From Aliarcobacter lanthieri (lineage in GTDB: Bacteria > Campylobacterota > Campylobacteria > Campylobacterales > Arcobacteraceae), in the NCBI RefSeq assembly GCF_013201625.1, contig NZ_CP053839.1, forward strand, positions 248,001-312,000: a stretch of 64,000 bases of DNA. Reading direction: 5' to 3'. The notes under the pieces are model-generated. The model searched no databases. It was not told the DNA's origin and saw only the letters and a program-made list of their open reading frames with translations. Below, piece by piece: positions 8,676 through 17,359 of the stretch (position 1 is the stretch's first letter; each line of letters opens with the position of its first letter). Both the position numbers and the translations under genes were made by a program.

Positions 8676-9797
8676 TTATTTGCTTCTTTTAGAATAAAAT
8701 TCTTTTTTAAATTCAGACCAATTATCTTTTAAAATAGCATTTCTAGCTTCACTCATTAAATTTAGATAGTAATGAATATTATGAATGGATGCTAGTCTAA
8801 AATATGTAATTTCTGCTGCTCTAAATAAGTGATTTAAATATGCTCTACTAAAGTTTTTACAAGTATAACATTCACAAGTATTATCTATTGGATTTTCATC
8901 ATCTTTAAATTCAGCTTTTTTAATATTTAATTTTCCAAAGTTTGTAAAAAGTGTACCATTTCTAGCATTTCTTGTTGGCATAACACAATCGAACATATCA
9001 ACACCACGTTCAATATTTTCTACTAAATCTTCTGGTGTTCCTACTCCCATAAGGTATCTTGGTTTATCTTTTGGCATAAATTGTGTAGTCCACTCTACCG
9101 TTTCGTACATTTCTTTGTTTGGTTCTCCAACACTAAGTCCACCAATTGCAAAACCATCAAAATCAGTCATTGCACAAAGTTGTTGGGCACTTAATTTCCT
9201 AAATTCTTTAGAAGTCCCTCCTTGTATTATGGCAAATATATTTTGATTTCTTCCTATACCTTTTGTTTTTTGTTCCATATGATATTCTATAGCTTCTTGT
9301 GCCCATTTTGTAGTTCGTTCAATAGACTTTTTTATTCTTTCATCTGTATTTGGAAGAGCTACTAAATCATCTAAAATCATCATAATATCACTATTTAAGT
9401 CATATTGAGTATCTAAAACACTTTTGGGAGTAAAATAGTGTTTACTTCCATCTATGTGTGATTTAAACATTATTCCATTTTCATCTGGTTTAGAATTAGA
9501 ATTTAATGAAAAAGCTTGAAATCCTCCACTATCTGTTAAAAATGAGTTTGGAAATTTAGAAAATCCGTGAAGCCCACCAAATTTTTTTATTAGTTTACTT
9601 CCAGGTCTTAAATACAAATGATAAGTATTTCCTAAAATAATTTTTGCTCCAAGTTCAAGCATATCATTTGCATCAAGAGCTTTTACTGTCCCTTGAGTAC
9701 CAACAGGCATAAAAACAGGAGTTAATATAGTACTATGAGCTGTTTTTATTGTACATGCTCTAGCACCATTTGAAGTTGCGTCAATTTGAAATTCCAT
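8676..9797 (-). CDS. tgt: tRNA-guanine transglycosylase (queuine tRNA-ribosyltransferase)
   Basis: This 373-aa TIM-barrel enzyme swaps the G34 base of GUN-anticodon tRNAs for preQ1 on the way to queuosine. Diagnostic pieces are [12 protein letters not shown] (first catalytic Asp), [22 protein letters not shown], and [15 protein letters not shown] (nucleophile Asp). The C-terminal zinc site is [17 protein letters not shown], with the final His further on. It is divergent from the COG3400 gene and probably leads the tgt-gatC-ArsC-like transcript. Confidence 0.96.
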   Translation of the reverse strand: MEFQIDATSNGARACTIKTAHSTILTPVFMPVGTQGTVKALDANDMLELGAKIILGNTYHLYLRPGSKLIKKFGGLHGFSKFPNSFLTDSGGFQAFSLNSNSKPDENGIMFKSHIDGSKHYFTPKSVLDTQYDLNSDIMMILDDLVALPNTDERIKKSIERTTKWAQEAIEYHMEQKTKGIGRNQNIFAIIQGGTSKEFRKLSAQQLCAMTDFDGFAIGGLSVGEPNKEMYETVEWTTQFMPKDKPRYLMGVGTPEDLVENIERGVDMFDCVMPTRNARNGTLFTNFGKLNIKKAEFKDDENPIDNTCECYTCKNFSRAYLNHLFRAAEITYFRLASIHNIHYYLNLMSEARNAILKDNWSEFKKEFYSKRSK

Positions 9798-9879
9798 AGT
9801 ATAATATAAACCTTTTTTAAAATAAGATTGTAGTTTATCTAAAATCTACTATTAAACTTTTTAAGATATAATTTCCGCT

Positions 9880-11307
9880 ATGAAAAAAATATTAATTATA
9901 CTAGATGGAATTATTGCAAAGAAGTTATTACAAAGAATTGTTGAAGCAAATACAGGCGATAATAGTTACGATGTAGTTTATATGAATGATGTTATTTTAC
10001 CATCACAAATGCCTTCAAATTTTACTTTTTATAAGTTTGATCCAACTTCAAATTCAAAATTATCTATGGTTTTGAAAAAAAATATACATATAGAAGTTTT
10101 AATGGCACTTAACTCAAAAGATGAGACATTAAGTGTTATAAAAAACCTTAGAGAATATAAAAAAAATCTTCAAATTACTATTTTAGACTATTGGGGAATA
10201 AATATTGAAGATCCTTATTTAAATATCTATAAAGGGATTGAAGTATTAGCAAATGGAATGGTAGAAAGATTACCAAATGTTCCAGTTTTAGCACAAAATA
10301 TTGGGCTTAAACAAGGTGAAATAATGGAAATAAAAATTCCATTTGGAAGTTCATATGCTTATCGTTCAATTGCTTCAATAGAACAAAAACAATGGAGAAT
10401 ATTTGGAGTTTATAGAAACCAAAAAATGATAGATATAAAGCCATTTTTAGTTTTGAAACCAAATGATTTAATTTTAGTTATTGGTAAACCTAGTATTTTG
10501 ATGAATATTTACAATGCAATAGGAAAAACAACAGGACAGTTTCCTATGCCATTTGGAAGTAAAATATATTTATATTTAGATTTATATTTAGAAAATGAAA
10601 AGAGTGTAAAAAAAGCTATTGATGAAGCTAAATTTATGAATAATAAATTAAAAAATTCTTTACTTATTATAAAAGTTACACGTCCAACAACAGTAAAAAT
10701 AATGGATCAAATAAAAGAAGAAGTAAAATATTTTCCTACAATTATTCTAGAAATTGATTATGCAAATAAAAGTTTTCAACAAATTATAAAAGAAGATAGA
10801 AGAAAATATAATATTGGTCTTTTGATGCTTACTTTAGCTATGTTTAAAAATAGAGATAACTTAAGATTTTTACTTGATTTGAAGATACCTATTTTTAAAT
10901 TTGGTAAAGAGAGTTTAAAAGCAGTAAAAAGTGTAAGTGTACTTTTAAACGAAAGTGGATCTTATGAACAAATTTCTCCTATTGTTTTTGATGTTTCTAC
11001 ACAATTAAAAATAAAAACAAAAATATTAGATTTTGATCCAATAGGTGAAAAAGAAGGACAAACAAATCTTATAAATCATTTTGAGAGTCTTGCAAAAATT
11101 TTTAATGAAAAATTAGAAATTATAAGAGGTAGTGAAAATCCTATAAGAGAATTAAAAAAACAAAAAGATATATTACAACTCTTACCATTGAAACAAAAAA
11201 TGTTTAAAAATAGATCTTTTATCAAATTTTTCTATACAAATAGTGATTTAGTAGCATTTGATTTAAATAAATTTAATCAAATTTTAATTCCAGTATCTGA
11301 AGATTAA
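9880..11307 (+). CDS. COG3400-type protein with TrkA-C domain
   Basis: This 475-aa protein, MKKILIILDGIIAKKLLQRI, begins with a Rossmann-like beta-alpha unit resembling the KTN/RCK nucleotide-binding fold. Around residues 135-200 it carries a TrkA-C-like module (GIEVLANGMVERLPNVPVL, then IPFGSSYAYRSIASI). The C-terminal half is less recognisable. Homologues are widespread in Campylobacterota and annotated as putative potassium-channel or TrkA-C proteins without demonstrated function. There are no membrane spans, so a cytosolic ligand-sensing partner of an ion transporter is the reasonable inference. It is followed after 11 bp by an unknown gene and murC. Confidence 0.7.
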   Translation: MKKILIILDGIIAKKLLQRIVEANTGDNSYDVVYMNDVILPSQMPSNFTFYKFDPTSNSKLSMVLKKNIHIEVLMALNSKDETLSVIKNLREYKKNLQITILDYWGINIEDPYLNIYKGIEVLANGMVERLPNVPVLAQNIGLKQGEIMEIKIPFGSSYAYRSIASIEQKQWRIFGVYRNQKMIDIKPFLVLKPNDLILVIGKPSILMNIYNAIGKTTGQFPMPFGSKIYLYLDLYLENEKSVKKAIDEAKFMNNKLKNSLLIIKVTRPTTVKIMDQIKEEVKYFPTIILEIDYANKSFQQIIKEDRRKYNIGLLMLTLAMFKNRDNLRFLLDLKIPIFKFGKESLKAVKSVSVLLNESGSYEQISPIVFDVSTQLKIKTKILDFDPIGEKEGQTNLINHFESLAKIFNEKLEIIRGSENPIRELKKQKDILQLLPLKQKMFKNRSFIKFFYTNSDLVAFDLNKFNQILIPVSED

Positions 11308-11318
11308 AAAGGAATTTT

Positions 11319-11906
11319 ATGACAAATGAAGAGCTTTTTCAAGCTAGAACAAATCCTGATTTTTTAAAATATTTAGAAGAAGCAAGAGTAAATTCAATTA
11401 AGGTAAGAAATATAGCTTTAATGTATGAAACACTTGATTCTATGTTAGTTTTAGATTTAGATGAAGATAAAATAAATGAACTTTATCAAGAGATATTAAA
11501 AACAGCATTTGATAATGTAGAAAAAATAATTGAAAAAAAAGAAAAACTAAATTTAGAAAATGAAAATCTTTTTTATGTTAGAGCATTGTATGAACATTCA
11601 ATTGAAAAGTGGACAAATGAAAATATATCTGGTGCTAAAGAGTTGATTTTTGTAATAGAAAATATTTTAGATGATGAAATTTTAAAAAAGTCTTTGAAAG
11701 TTTTATTGGTTTTTTTATTAAAAAATTTAGACTTTGATACTTTCTACGATAAATATATATTTAGTGATAGTAAAATAGAAGATGAAAAATATGGTTACTT
11801 TATTACAAACTTTAATTTTGATATAGATAATTTTTTAAAACAGAATAAAGATATTTTAGAAGAAGAATATAAAAATTTACAACATCTGATAATGGAGAGA
11901 AAATAG
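11319..11906 (+). CDS. Conserved-looking hypothetical protein upstream of murC
   Basis: This 195-aa protein is acidic and predicted to be almost entirely helical, with no membrane span and no motif I recognise. It has good Campylobacterota codon usage, a GGAATTTT leader before the ATG, and tight packing: its last base is shared with the GTG start of murC. Its place between the COG3400 protein and murC suggests an operon of three. Its function is not inferable from sequence. Confidence 0.8.
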   Translation: MTNEELFQARTNPDFLKYLEEARVNSIKVRNIALMYETLDSMLVLDLDEDKINELYQEILKTAFDNVEKIIEKKEKLNLENENLFYVRALYEHSIEKWTNENISGAKELIFVIENILDDEILKKSLKVLLVFLLKNLDFDTFYDKYIFSDSKIEDEKYGYFITNFNFDIDNFLKQNKDILEEEYKNLQHLIMERK

Positions 11907-13210
11907 TGAGAGTTCATTTTATAGGAATAGGTGGGATAGGTCTTTCAGCATTAGCTAGATTTTTAAATTTTGATGGACATAATGTAAGTGGTTCTGATAT
12001 GAAAAGCTCTTCAATAACAAAAGATTTAGAAAGAGAAGGGATAAAAATATCTTGCCCTCAAGAAGCTTCGAATATCAATGAAGATTTAGATTTAGTTATA
12101 TATTCAGCTGCAGTTACTGATGAAAATCCAGAATTAATAGAAGCAAGACTTAAACAAATTAGAACTTTAAGTAGAAAAGAAGCTTTACCTATAATTTTAG
12201 GAGATAAGAAAAATTACTGTGTTGCTGGAGCACATGGAAAATCTACAACAACAGCTATTTTAGCTACTATTTTACAAAGTAGTGCATTAATAGGTGCTAT
12301 TTCAAAAGAATTTGGATCAAATTTTAGATATATAGATAAAATTGTAGCTTTTGAAGCAGATGAAAGTGATGCTTCTTTTTTACTTTCAAATCCATATTGT
12401 GCAATAGTTACAAATGCAGAGCCTGAACATATGGAATATTATCATTATGATTACAATAAATTTTATGAATCTTATGAAACTTTTTTAAGTTTAGCAAAAA
12501 AAAGAGTAGTAAATGCAGAAGATAAAGATATTCAAAAACTTGATATTGAAGATGCAACTTATCTTTATCCATCAAAAGATATAAAAAACCTTTGTTACAC
12601 AACAAAAGAAGGGCAACCTTGTACAAAATTTGATTTAAAAGATTTTGGAACTTTTGAAGTTTGGGGTTTTGGTTTTCATATAGCTACAAATGCTTCTTTG
12701 GCAATACTTGCAGCTTTAAATGAGCTTGATATTGAAACTATTAGAAAAAATCTTTTAAACTATAAAGGAATAAAAAAGAGATTTGATATTGTTCAATCAA
12801 ATGAGAAATTTGTAGTAATTGATGACTATGCACATCATCCAACAGAGATTGAAGCAACTATGAAATCTATAGAATTATATGATAATCTTACAAATTTTAA
12901 TAATAGAATAGTTCTTTGGCAACCACATAAATACTCAAGAACAAGTGATAATCTTGAAGGATTTAAAAAGTGTTTTAAAAGATGTGATGAACTTATCATC
13001 CTACCTATATGGACAGTTGCTGGAGAAAAGAAAATAGAAATAGATTTTGAAAAAGAGTTTGCTAGTTATAACCCAATATTTGCCGATAGAGTTGTAGCTT
13101 ATAAAGGTAAAATAGAACTAATTAAAGATGATAAAATCATAAAAACTTATGAAGAAGGTATCTTTTTAGGAGTAGGTGCTGGAGATATAACTTATCAGTT
13201 GAGATTTTAA
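11906..13210 (+). CDS. murC: UDP-N-acetylmuramate--L-alanine ligase
   Basis: This 434-aa cytoplasmic Mur ligase adds L-Ala to UDP-MurNAc using ATP. The N-terminal UDP-binding motif is HFIGIGGIGLSALARFL. The ATP loop is GAHGKSTTTAIL near residue 110, and FEADESDASF and VTNAEPEHMEYY follow. The C-terminal domain begins at DDYAHHPTEIEAT. The GTG start overlaps the previous stop (TAGTG), implying translational coupling. Its 3' end faces the dprA remnant across a short hairpin. Confidence 0.95.
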   Translation: MRVHFIGIGGIGLSALARFLNFDGHNVSGSDMKSSSITKDLEREGIKISCPQEASNINEDLDLVIYSAAVTDENPELIEARLKQIRTLSRKEALPIILGDKKNYCVAGAHGKSTTTAILATILQSSALIGAISKEFGSNFRYIDKIVAFEADESDASFLLSNPYCAIVTNAEPEHMEYYHYDYNKFYESYETFLSLAKKRVVNAEDKDIQKLDIEDATYLYPSKDIKNLCYTTKEGQPCTKFDLKDFGTFEVWGFGFHIATNASLAILAALNELDIETIRKNLLNYKGIKKRFDIVQSNEKFVVIDDYAHHPTEIEATMKSIELYDNLTNFNNRIVLWQPHKYSRTSDNLEGFKKCFKRCDELIILPIWTVAGEKKIEIDFEKEFASYNPIFADRVVAYKGKIELIKDDKIIKTYEEGIFLGVGAGDITYQLRF

Positions 13211-13213
13211 TAT

Positions 13214-13243
13214 AATAGTAGTAAATTTTATTTTATTACTATT
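13214..13243. terminator. Probable bidirectional terminator between murC and the dprA remnant
   Basis: Arms AATAGTAGTAA and TTATTACTATT pair over 11 bp with one G-U pair around a short T-rich loop. The hairpin sits between convergent murC and dprA and runs into the dprA 3' end. It is AT-rich, so moderate confidence. Confidence 0.45.
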
Positions 13244-13736
13244 CTTCCATTTTTTATCTCTATCTTTCCTAATAGTTCATATTCAAAAACTTTATCTCCA
13301 TATTTAAAAACAGCTTCATTATATAAAGGATTATTTTTACAATATTCTAAAAATTCATCTTTATTATTTTTCATAACTTGGGTTCCAAAGTTTGATACAA
13401 ACGCATCAATATCATAAATAGCTTTTGCTTTACTTTTTACTAAAAGTTGATTAGTTCCATCACTTTCTCCTAGTCTATGAGGTAAAACATAAATATCTTT
13501 ATTCATTTTAAGTGCATATTCTATACTTCTCATACTTCCTGATTTTAAATCTGCATAGGCAACTATCAAAATATCAGATAACGCAACTATGATTTCATTT
13601 CTAATAGCAAAATTTCTCGGTAATGATGGAGTATTTGGAGCAAATTGGCTTAAAACTAATCCTTGTTGTTCAATCTCCAAAATCATATTTTTATTTATTG
13701 CAGGATATCGAATATCAAGCCCTGTTCCACTAATCA
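13228..13736 (-). pseudogene. dprA: dprA 3' portion, separated from its start by a transposon
   Basis: This is the C-terminal two thirds of DprA, the RecA loader that protects incoming single strands during natural transformation. It holds SGTGLDIRYPAINKN, LPRNFAIRNEIIVALSD and GSMRSIEYALKMNKDIYVLP of the extended Rossmann fold, then a short C-terminal tail. The missing N-terminus lies at 36183-36452. Joining the two pieces with one AATCA copy gives a continuous 257-aa frame. An ATG arises at the transposon junction (13735-13737) but has no Shine-Dalgarno, so this fragment is probably not translated well. It is not a separate gene. Confidence 0.93.
13732..13736. repeat. Left target-site duplication AATCA
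   Basis: AATCA directly abuts the TGT end at 13737 and is repeated at 36183-36187 after the ACA end. Five-base duplications are characteristic of Tn7-like transposition. Confidence 0.93.
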
Positions 13737-13751
13737 TGTAATTTACAATAA
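13737..13751 (+). repeat. Left terminal inverted repeat of the Tn7-like element
   Basis: TGTAATTTACAATAA matches the inward-read right end (36168-36182) at 14 of 15 positions. The 5'-TGT is the expected terminal trinucleotide. Confidence 0.9.
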
Positions 13752-13805
13752 AAAAATTAAATGAATTTTCTATAAAAACGATATTTCGATTAATATTAGT
13801 ATAAT

Positions 13806-13872
13806 AATAAATTTAAATATGGTCAAGAATTAACTTAAATATATTTATAAATACAAAAATAAACTTAAATAC
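13806..13872 (+). repeat. Left-end TnsB-site array (three copies)
   Basis: Three 15-bp copies of a motif close to AATAAAYTTAAATAY lie at 13806-13820 (AATAAATTTAAATAT), 13828-13842 (AATTAACTTAAATAT) and 13858-13872 (AATAAACTTAAATAC). They all face inward and are spaced 22 and 30 bp apart. The right end carries two copies in mirror orientation. Position and multiplicity match TnsB-binding sites of Tn7-like ends. The last copy lies only 30 bp before the tnsA start, so TnsB binding could also repress the operon. Confidence 0.8.
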
Positions 13873-13901
13873 ATTTATATCTTGAATAATTTAAAAAAGA
13901 G

Positions 13902-14572
13902 ATGTATAATGTTTACATGAGTGTTAGAAAAATTAAAAAAAGTTATATTTCATCGACTGGATATTTTAAGAGTTTTAAGAACGATAAACAAATTGCGTAT
14001 GAATCAATTCTTGAAAGAGATTTCTATATGACATTGGAATTTAATAGTAATGTTCTGAGCTATGAAGAGCAACCTTTAAGAATTTATTATGAATATAAGG
14101 ATGGAATTCGTTATAGATATACTCCTGATTGTTTGGTGACTTACCAGAATAATATACAAAAATATTTTGAAGTTAAATATTTAAGTGATATAAAAAAGGA
14201 ACTGAACTAAAAGAAAAACTTGACTTTTTGATTATATATTTCCCTAAGTACGTACATATAGAGTTAGAAGTAGTAACTAATGAAAATATTTATAATGGAA
14301 CTTTAGATAATTTAAAATTTTTATATAATTTTGCATACCTTAAAGAAGATAGAGAAAAGTTTTTATTTATAGAAAATACACTTAAAAAACTAAATGATGT
14401 TATTACTGTTGAGCAATTATTAGAAAAATTAGCTAATAACAAAAGAGAACAGTTACTTTATCTACCTTATGTATGGAATTATATATTTAATAACACACAT
14501 CTTATAAAGCTTTATGATAAATTAACCAATAAGACTGTAATTAAAATTGGAAGTGATATATGGGAAAAATAA
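13902..14572 (+). CDS. tnsA: TnsA endonuclease, split by a -1 frame change
   Basis: TnsA cuts the 5' ends of the transposon and so allows cut-and-paste rather than copy-in movement. Frame one (13902-14210, possible later start 13917) contains the restriction-like core: AYESILERDF (Glu 34/38), YTPDCL (Asp 76) and YFEVKYL (Glu 90, Lys 92). It stops four codons after an A_AAA_AAG heptamer at 14192-14198. A -1 slip there continues as GTELKEKLDFLIIYFP and reads to 14572, giving about 223 aa, a normal TnsA length. The second part corresponds to the TnsC-contacting C-terminal domain and overlaps the tnsB start by 13 bp. Whether the frame change is programmed, a mutation or a sequencing error cannot be decided here. 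Confidence 0.82.
14192..14198 (+). promoter_or_regulatory. Candidate -1 ribosomal frameshift slippery heptamer in tnsA
   Basis: A_AAA_AAG is in the correct phase (codons atA-AAA-AAG of frame zero). It is the same heptamer used by E. coli dnaX. The -1 product continues directly into the tnsA 3' frame, while the zero frame ends at TAA 14208-14210. Downstream pairing is weak (AAAAG with CTTTT), so any stimulator is unclear. Confidence 0.5.
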
Positions 14573-16431
14573 ATTTAAAACCAGGAACAATCATTAATTA
14601 CATGGGAGAACAATGGAGAATATTAAAAACAATAAATATTAAAAATCTAGAAATTCAAAATTTATTGTCTAATGAAATAGTAACTATTTTATTAGATGAT
14701 TTACAATCAAATAATATAAATAATCATAAAAGTAGACATATTGATAGTTATTCTACTGAAGAATGGGCAGAGGCATTAAGGAGAGAAGAAATTATTAAGG
14801 ATTTGGTTTTTGTAAGTAGAACAAAGTATGATGTTGAATTAGTAGCAAAAGAGCATGGATATAGCTATGTTACTTTATATAATTGGATTAAACTTTATGA
14901 AAAAACTGGAGAAATTAGTTCTCTTGTACCAGCAACTTCAAAAAGGGGGAAAAAAGGAAATAGGTTAGATTCAAGAGTTAATGAAATTATTAGTGATATT
15001 ATAGAAAATATTTATTTAAATAAACAAAGATATAGTTTCAATAGAGTATATAATAAGATTTATCTTGCTTGCAAACATGAAAGTCTAAAAATTCCACACA
15101 GAAATACTATTAGATATAGAATATCACAAATAGAACCTAAAAAAGTAATAAAACGAAGATATGGTTATAAAAGAGCAAAAGAAGAATTTGATAATGCTGA
15201 TGGGAAATTTCCTGAAGGGAAGTTCCCTTTTGATTTTATTCAAATAGATCATACACCATTGGATATAATATTAGTTGATAGTGTATATCGTAAAGCACTA
15301 GGAAGACCAATTTTAACAATGGCAATAGATGTTTATTCTCGAATGATCGTTGGTATATATGTATCTTTTCTTGGTCCAGCTTTTTATAATGTATCTCAGT
15401 GTATGTTCAGTATTTTTAATAAAAAAGATAATTTATTAAAAAAATATGGTGTTGAAGGAGAGTGGAATGCATATGGAATTCCACGTATAATTGGTGTAGA
15501 TAATGGTCCCGATTTAGTCTGTGAGGATATGCAAAGAGTATGCGATGAATATGGAATATCTCTTCAAAAAAGACCTGTTGCAAGACCTCAATTTGGACCA
15601 CATATAGAAAGAGCATTTAAAACTCATAATGAAAGTATTCATAATCTTCCAGGAACTACATTTGGAGATATTGTCGAAAAAGGTGACTACAATTCTAATA
15701 AAAATGCAACATATACAATAGAAGAATTTACAACTTGGTTATTGCAATATATTGTAAATATTTATCATAAAAAGTATCATAGTGAAATATTTATGACTCC
15801 TGAACAAAAATATCTAGAAGGGGTTATGGGTAATGATGAAAATCCAGGAGTTGGCTTAGCTCCCGTTTTAGATAATATTGATAATGTAAGAATATCTTTA
15901 TTACCGACTGAAATTAGAACAATACAAAAAGATGGAATAACAATAGATGGGGTAACATATTATTCTGATGTTTTAAGACATTGGATAGGAATAAAAGATG
16001 ATAAAAATAAAAGGGTGAATCATAAAATAAAAAGAGACCCTTTAAATATACAGATGATTTATTTTTATGATCCAGAATTAAAAGAATATTTTGAGATACC
16101 ATACAGAAAACTTTCAGCACCAGCAATGACTTTATGGGATTTATATGCAGTAAAAAAATATTTGAAAAATCAAAAAATTAAGAATTATAATGAAGATGAT
16201 ATTTTCAAAGCTTATGAAAAATTGTATGAAATTGAATCTGAAATTGAGAAAAAACACAAAACATATGTTAAAGATCAAAGAAAAAGAACAGTAAAAATAA
16301 AGGAAACAGTTGCAGAAAAAAGAGAAAAACTTTATGATAATTATACTGAAGTAAATCCTGAACATTTTGATGGATTATTTGAAAATATTGAAATTTTTGA
16401 TGTAAAAACAGATAAGAAAAAAAATGGCTAG
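14560..16431 (+). CDS. tnsB: TnsB/TniA-family DDE transposase
   Basis: This 623-aa integrase-fold transposase binds the end repeats and performs 3'-end cleavage and strand transfer. Helix-turn-helix segments lie near residues 85-130 (VAKEHGYSYVTLYNWIKLY). The catalytic core has Asp 230 (FIQIDHTPLD), Asp 314 (GVDNGPDL) and Glu 350 (FGPHIERAFK). A Mu-type C-terminal beta domain follows, then a charged coiled tail likely to contact TnsC. The start lies inside the tnsA 3' end, and its last 8 bp overlap tnsC. All key residues are intact. Confidence 0.95.
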   Translation: MGKINLKPGTIINYMGEQWRILKTINIKNLEIQNLLSNEIVTILLDDLQSNNINNHKSRHIDSYSTEEWAEALRREEIIKDLVFVSRTKYDVELVAKEHGYSYVTLYNWIKLYEKTGEISSLVPATSKRGKKGNRLDSRVNEIISDIIENIYLNKQRYSFNRVYNKIYLACKHESLKIPHRNTIRYRISQIEPKKVIKRRYGYKRAKEEFDNADGKFPEGKFPFDFIQIDHTPLDIILVDSVYRKALGRPILTMAIDVYSRMIVGIYVSFLGPAFYNVSQCMFSIFNKKDNLLKKYGVEGEWNAYGIPRIIGVDNGPDLVCEDMQRVCDEYGISLQKRPVARPQFGPHIERAFKTHNESIHNLPGTTFGDIVEKGDYNSNKNATYTIEEFTTWLLQYIVNIYHKKYHSEIFMTPEQKYLEGVMGNDENPGVGLAPVLDNIDNVRISLLPTEIRTIQKDGITIDGVTYYSDVLRHWIGIKDDKNKRVNHKIKRDPLNIQMIYFYDPELKEYFEIPYRKLSAPAMTLWDLYAVKKYLKNQKIKNYNEDDIFKAYEKLYEIESEIEKKHKTYVKDQRKRTVKIKETVAEKREKLYDNYTEVNPEHFDGLFENIEIFDVKTDKKKNG

Positions 16432-17359
16432 AATAACTTTAACAATAGAAGCTGAATCTTTTTTGACAGAAAATGATAATGAAAGAATAAAATATATTAC
16501 AAAAAAAAGATGGATAAATTATCCAAAGGCACAGGATATATTCAATATTTTAGAAGATTTAAAGAAATATGAAAAAGATAAAAGTAGAATTTCAAGTATT
16601 TTATTAGTTGGTGCATCAACTAATGGTAAAACATCTCTATTAGAAGAATTTATTAACAAATATCCTCCATATGATAACTTTGTAAAAACTGATCAAAACA
16701 TTTCAGAGGAATTTTTAAATGATTATTATACTATGGGTATACCAATTCTTTATATAATTGCTCCTTCTGAACCTAGTGAAACAAGGTTATATAGCCAAAT
16801 ATTACATACGCTTAGTGCACCATTTAATGAAAGTATGTCCCTTTCTAAAAAGCAATACTTAGTAGAGCATTATTTAAAGGTACTCCATGTGGAAATGTTA
16901 ATTATAGATGAAATACATAATGTATTAAGTGGATCTGTTTCAAGACAAAAACAAATAATGAATGCAATTAAAAATTTAAGTAATACACTTAAAATTCCAA
17001 TTGTATTATCTGGGATAAAAGATGCATTAAGAACTATTAGTACAGATTCACAAATTATGAGTAGATTTAGGCCAGTTTTTTTACCTAAATGGAAAATGGA
17101 TAAGGAATATGTTTCTTTAATATCAACTTTTATTGCATCTTTTCCGTTAAAACAAGAGAATATTATAACTCAAGAGTTAGCTCAAGAAATTTTAAATATC
17201 TCACAAGGTTACATAGGTGATATGGCAGATTTATTAAAAGAATCAGCTATTTATGCAATAAAAACTAAAAGTGAAAGGATAACATTATCTGAAATAAAGA
17301 ACTGCAGATTTAGATCTATGAATCAATCAGAAAAAGATAGTAAATTATTTAGAGAATGA
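16424..17359 (+). CDS. tnsC: TnsC/TniB-family AAA+ ATPase
   Basis: This 311-aa AAA+ regulator forms ATP-dependent filaments on target DNA and activates the transposase at sites chosen by a TniQ protein. Walker A is GASTNGKT (63-70), Walker B is MLIIDEIHNV (Asp 162, Glu 163), and a sensor-like LSGIKDALR follows. It is short, like TniB of Tn5053/Tn6022-type elements rather than the 555-aa TnsC of Tn7. It overlaps tnsB and tniQ by a few bases, so the operon is translationally coupled. Confidence 0.95.
   Translation: MARITLTIEAESFLTENDNERIKYITKKRWINYPKAQDIFNILEDLKKYEKDKSRISSILLVGASTNGKTSLLEEFINKYPPYDNFVKTDQNISEEFLNDYYTMGIPILYIIAPSEPSETRLYSQILHTLSAPFNESMSLSKKQYLVEHYLKVLHVEMLIIDEIHNVLSGSVSRQKQIMNAIKNLSNTLKIPIVLSGIKDALRTISTDSQIMSRFRPVFLPKWKMDKEYVSLISTFIASFPLKQENIITQELAQEILNISQGYIGDMADLLKESAIYAIKTKSERITLSEIKNCRFRSMNQSEKDSKLFRE

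Noticed and set aside
13228-13737. A free-standing 169-aa DprA-like gene
   Set aside because: Its ATG is created by the transposon end, has no Shine-Dalgarno, and the sequence joins perfectly to the N-terminal piece at 36183-36452.
14228-14572. A separate 114-aa gene between tnsA and tnsB
   Set aside because: It is the in-phase continuation of tnsA after a -1 slip at 14192-14198 and has no convincing start signals of its own.
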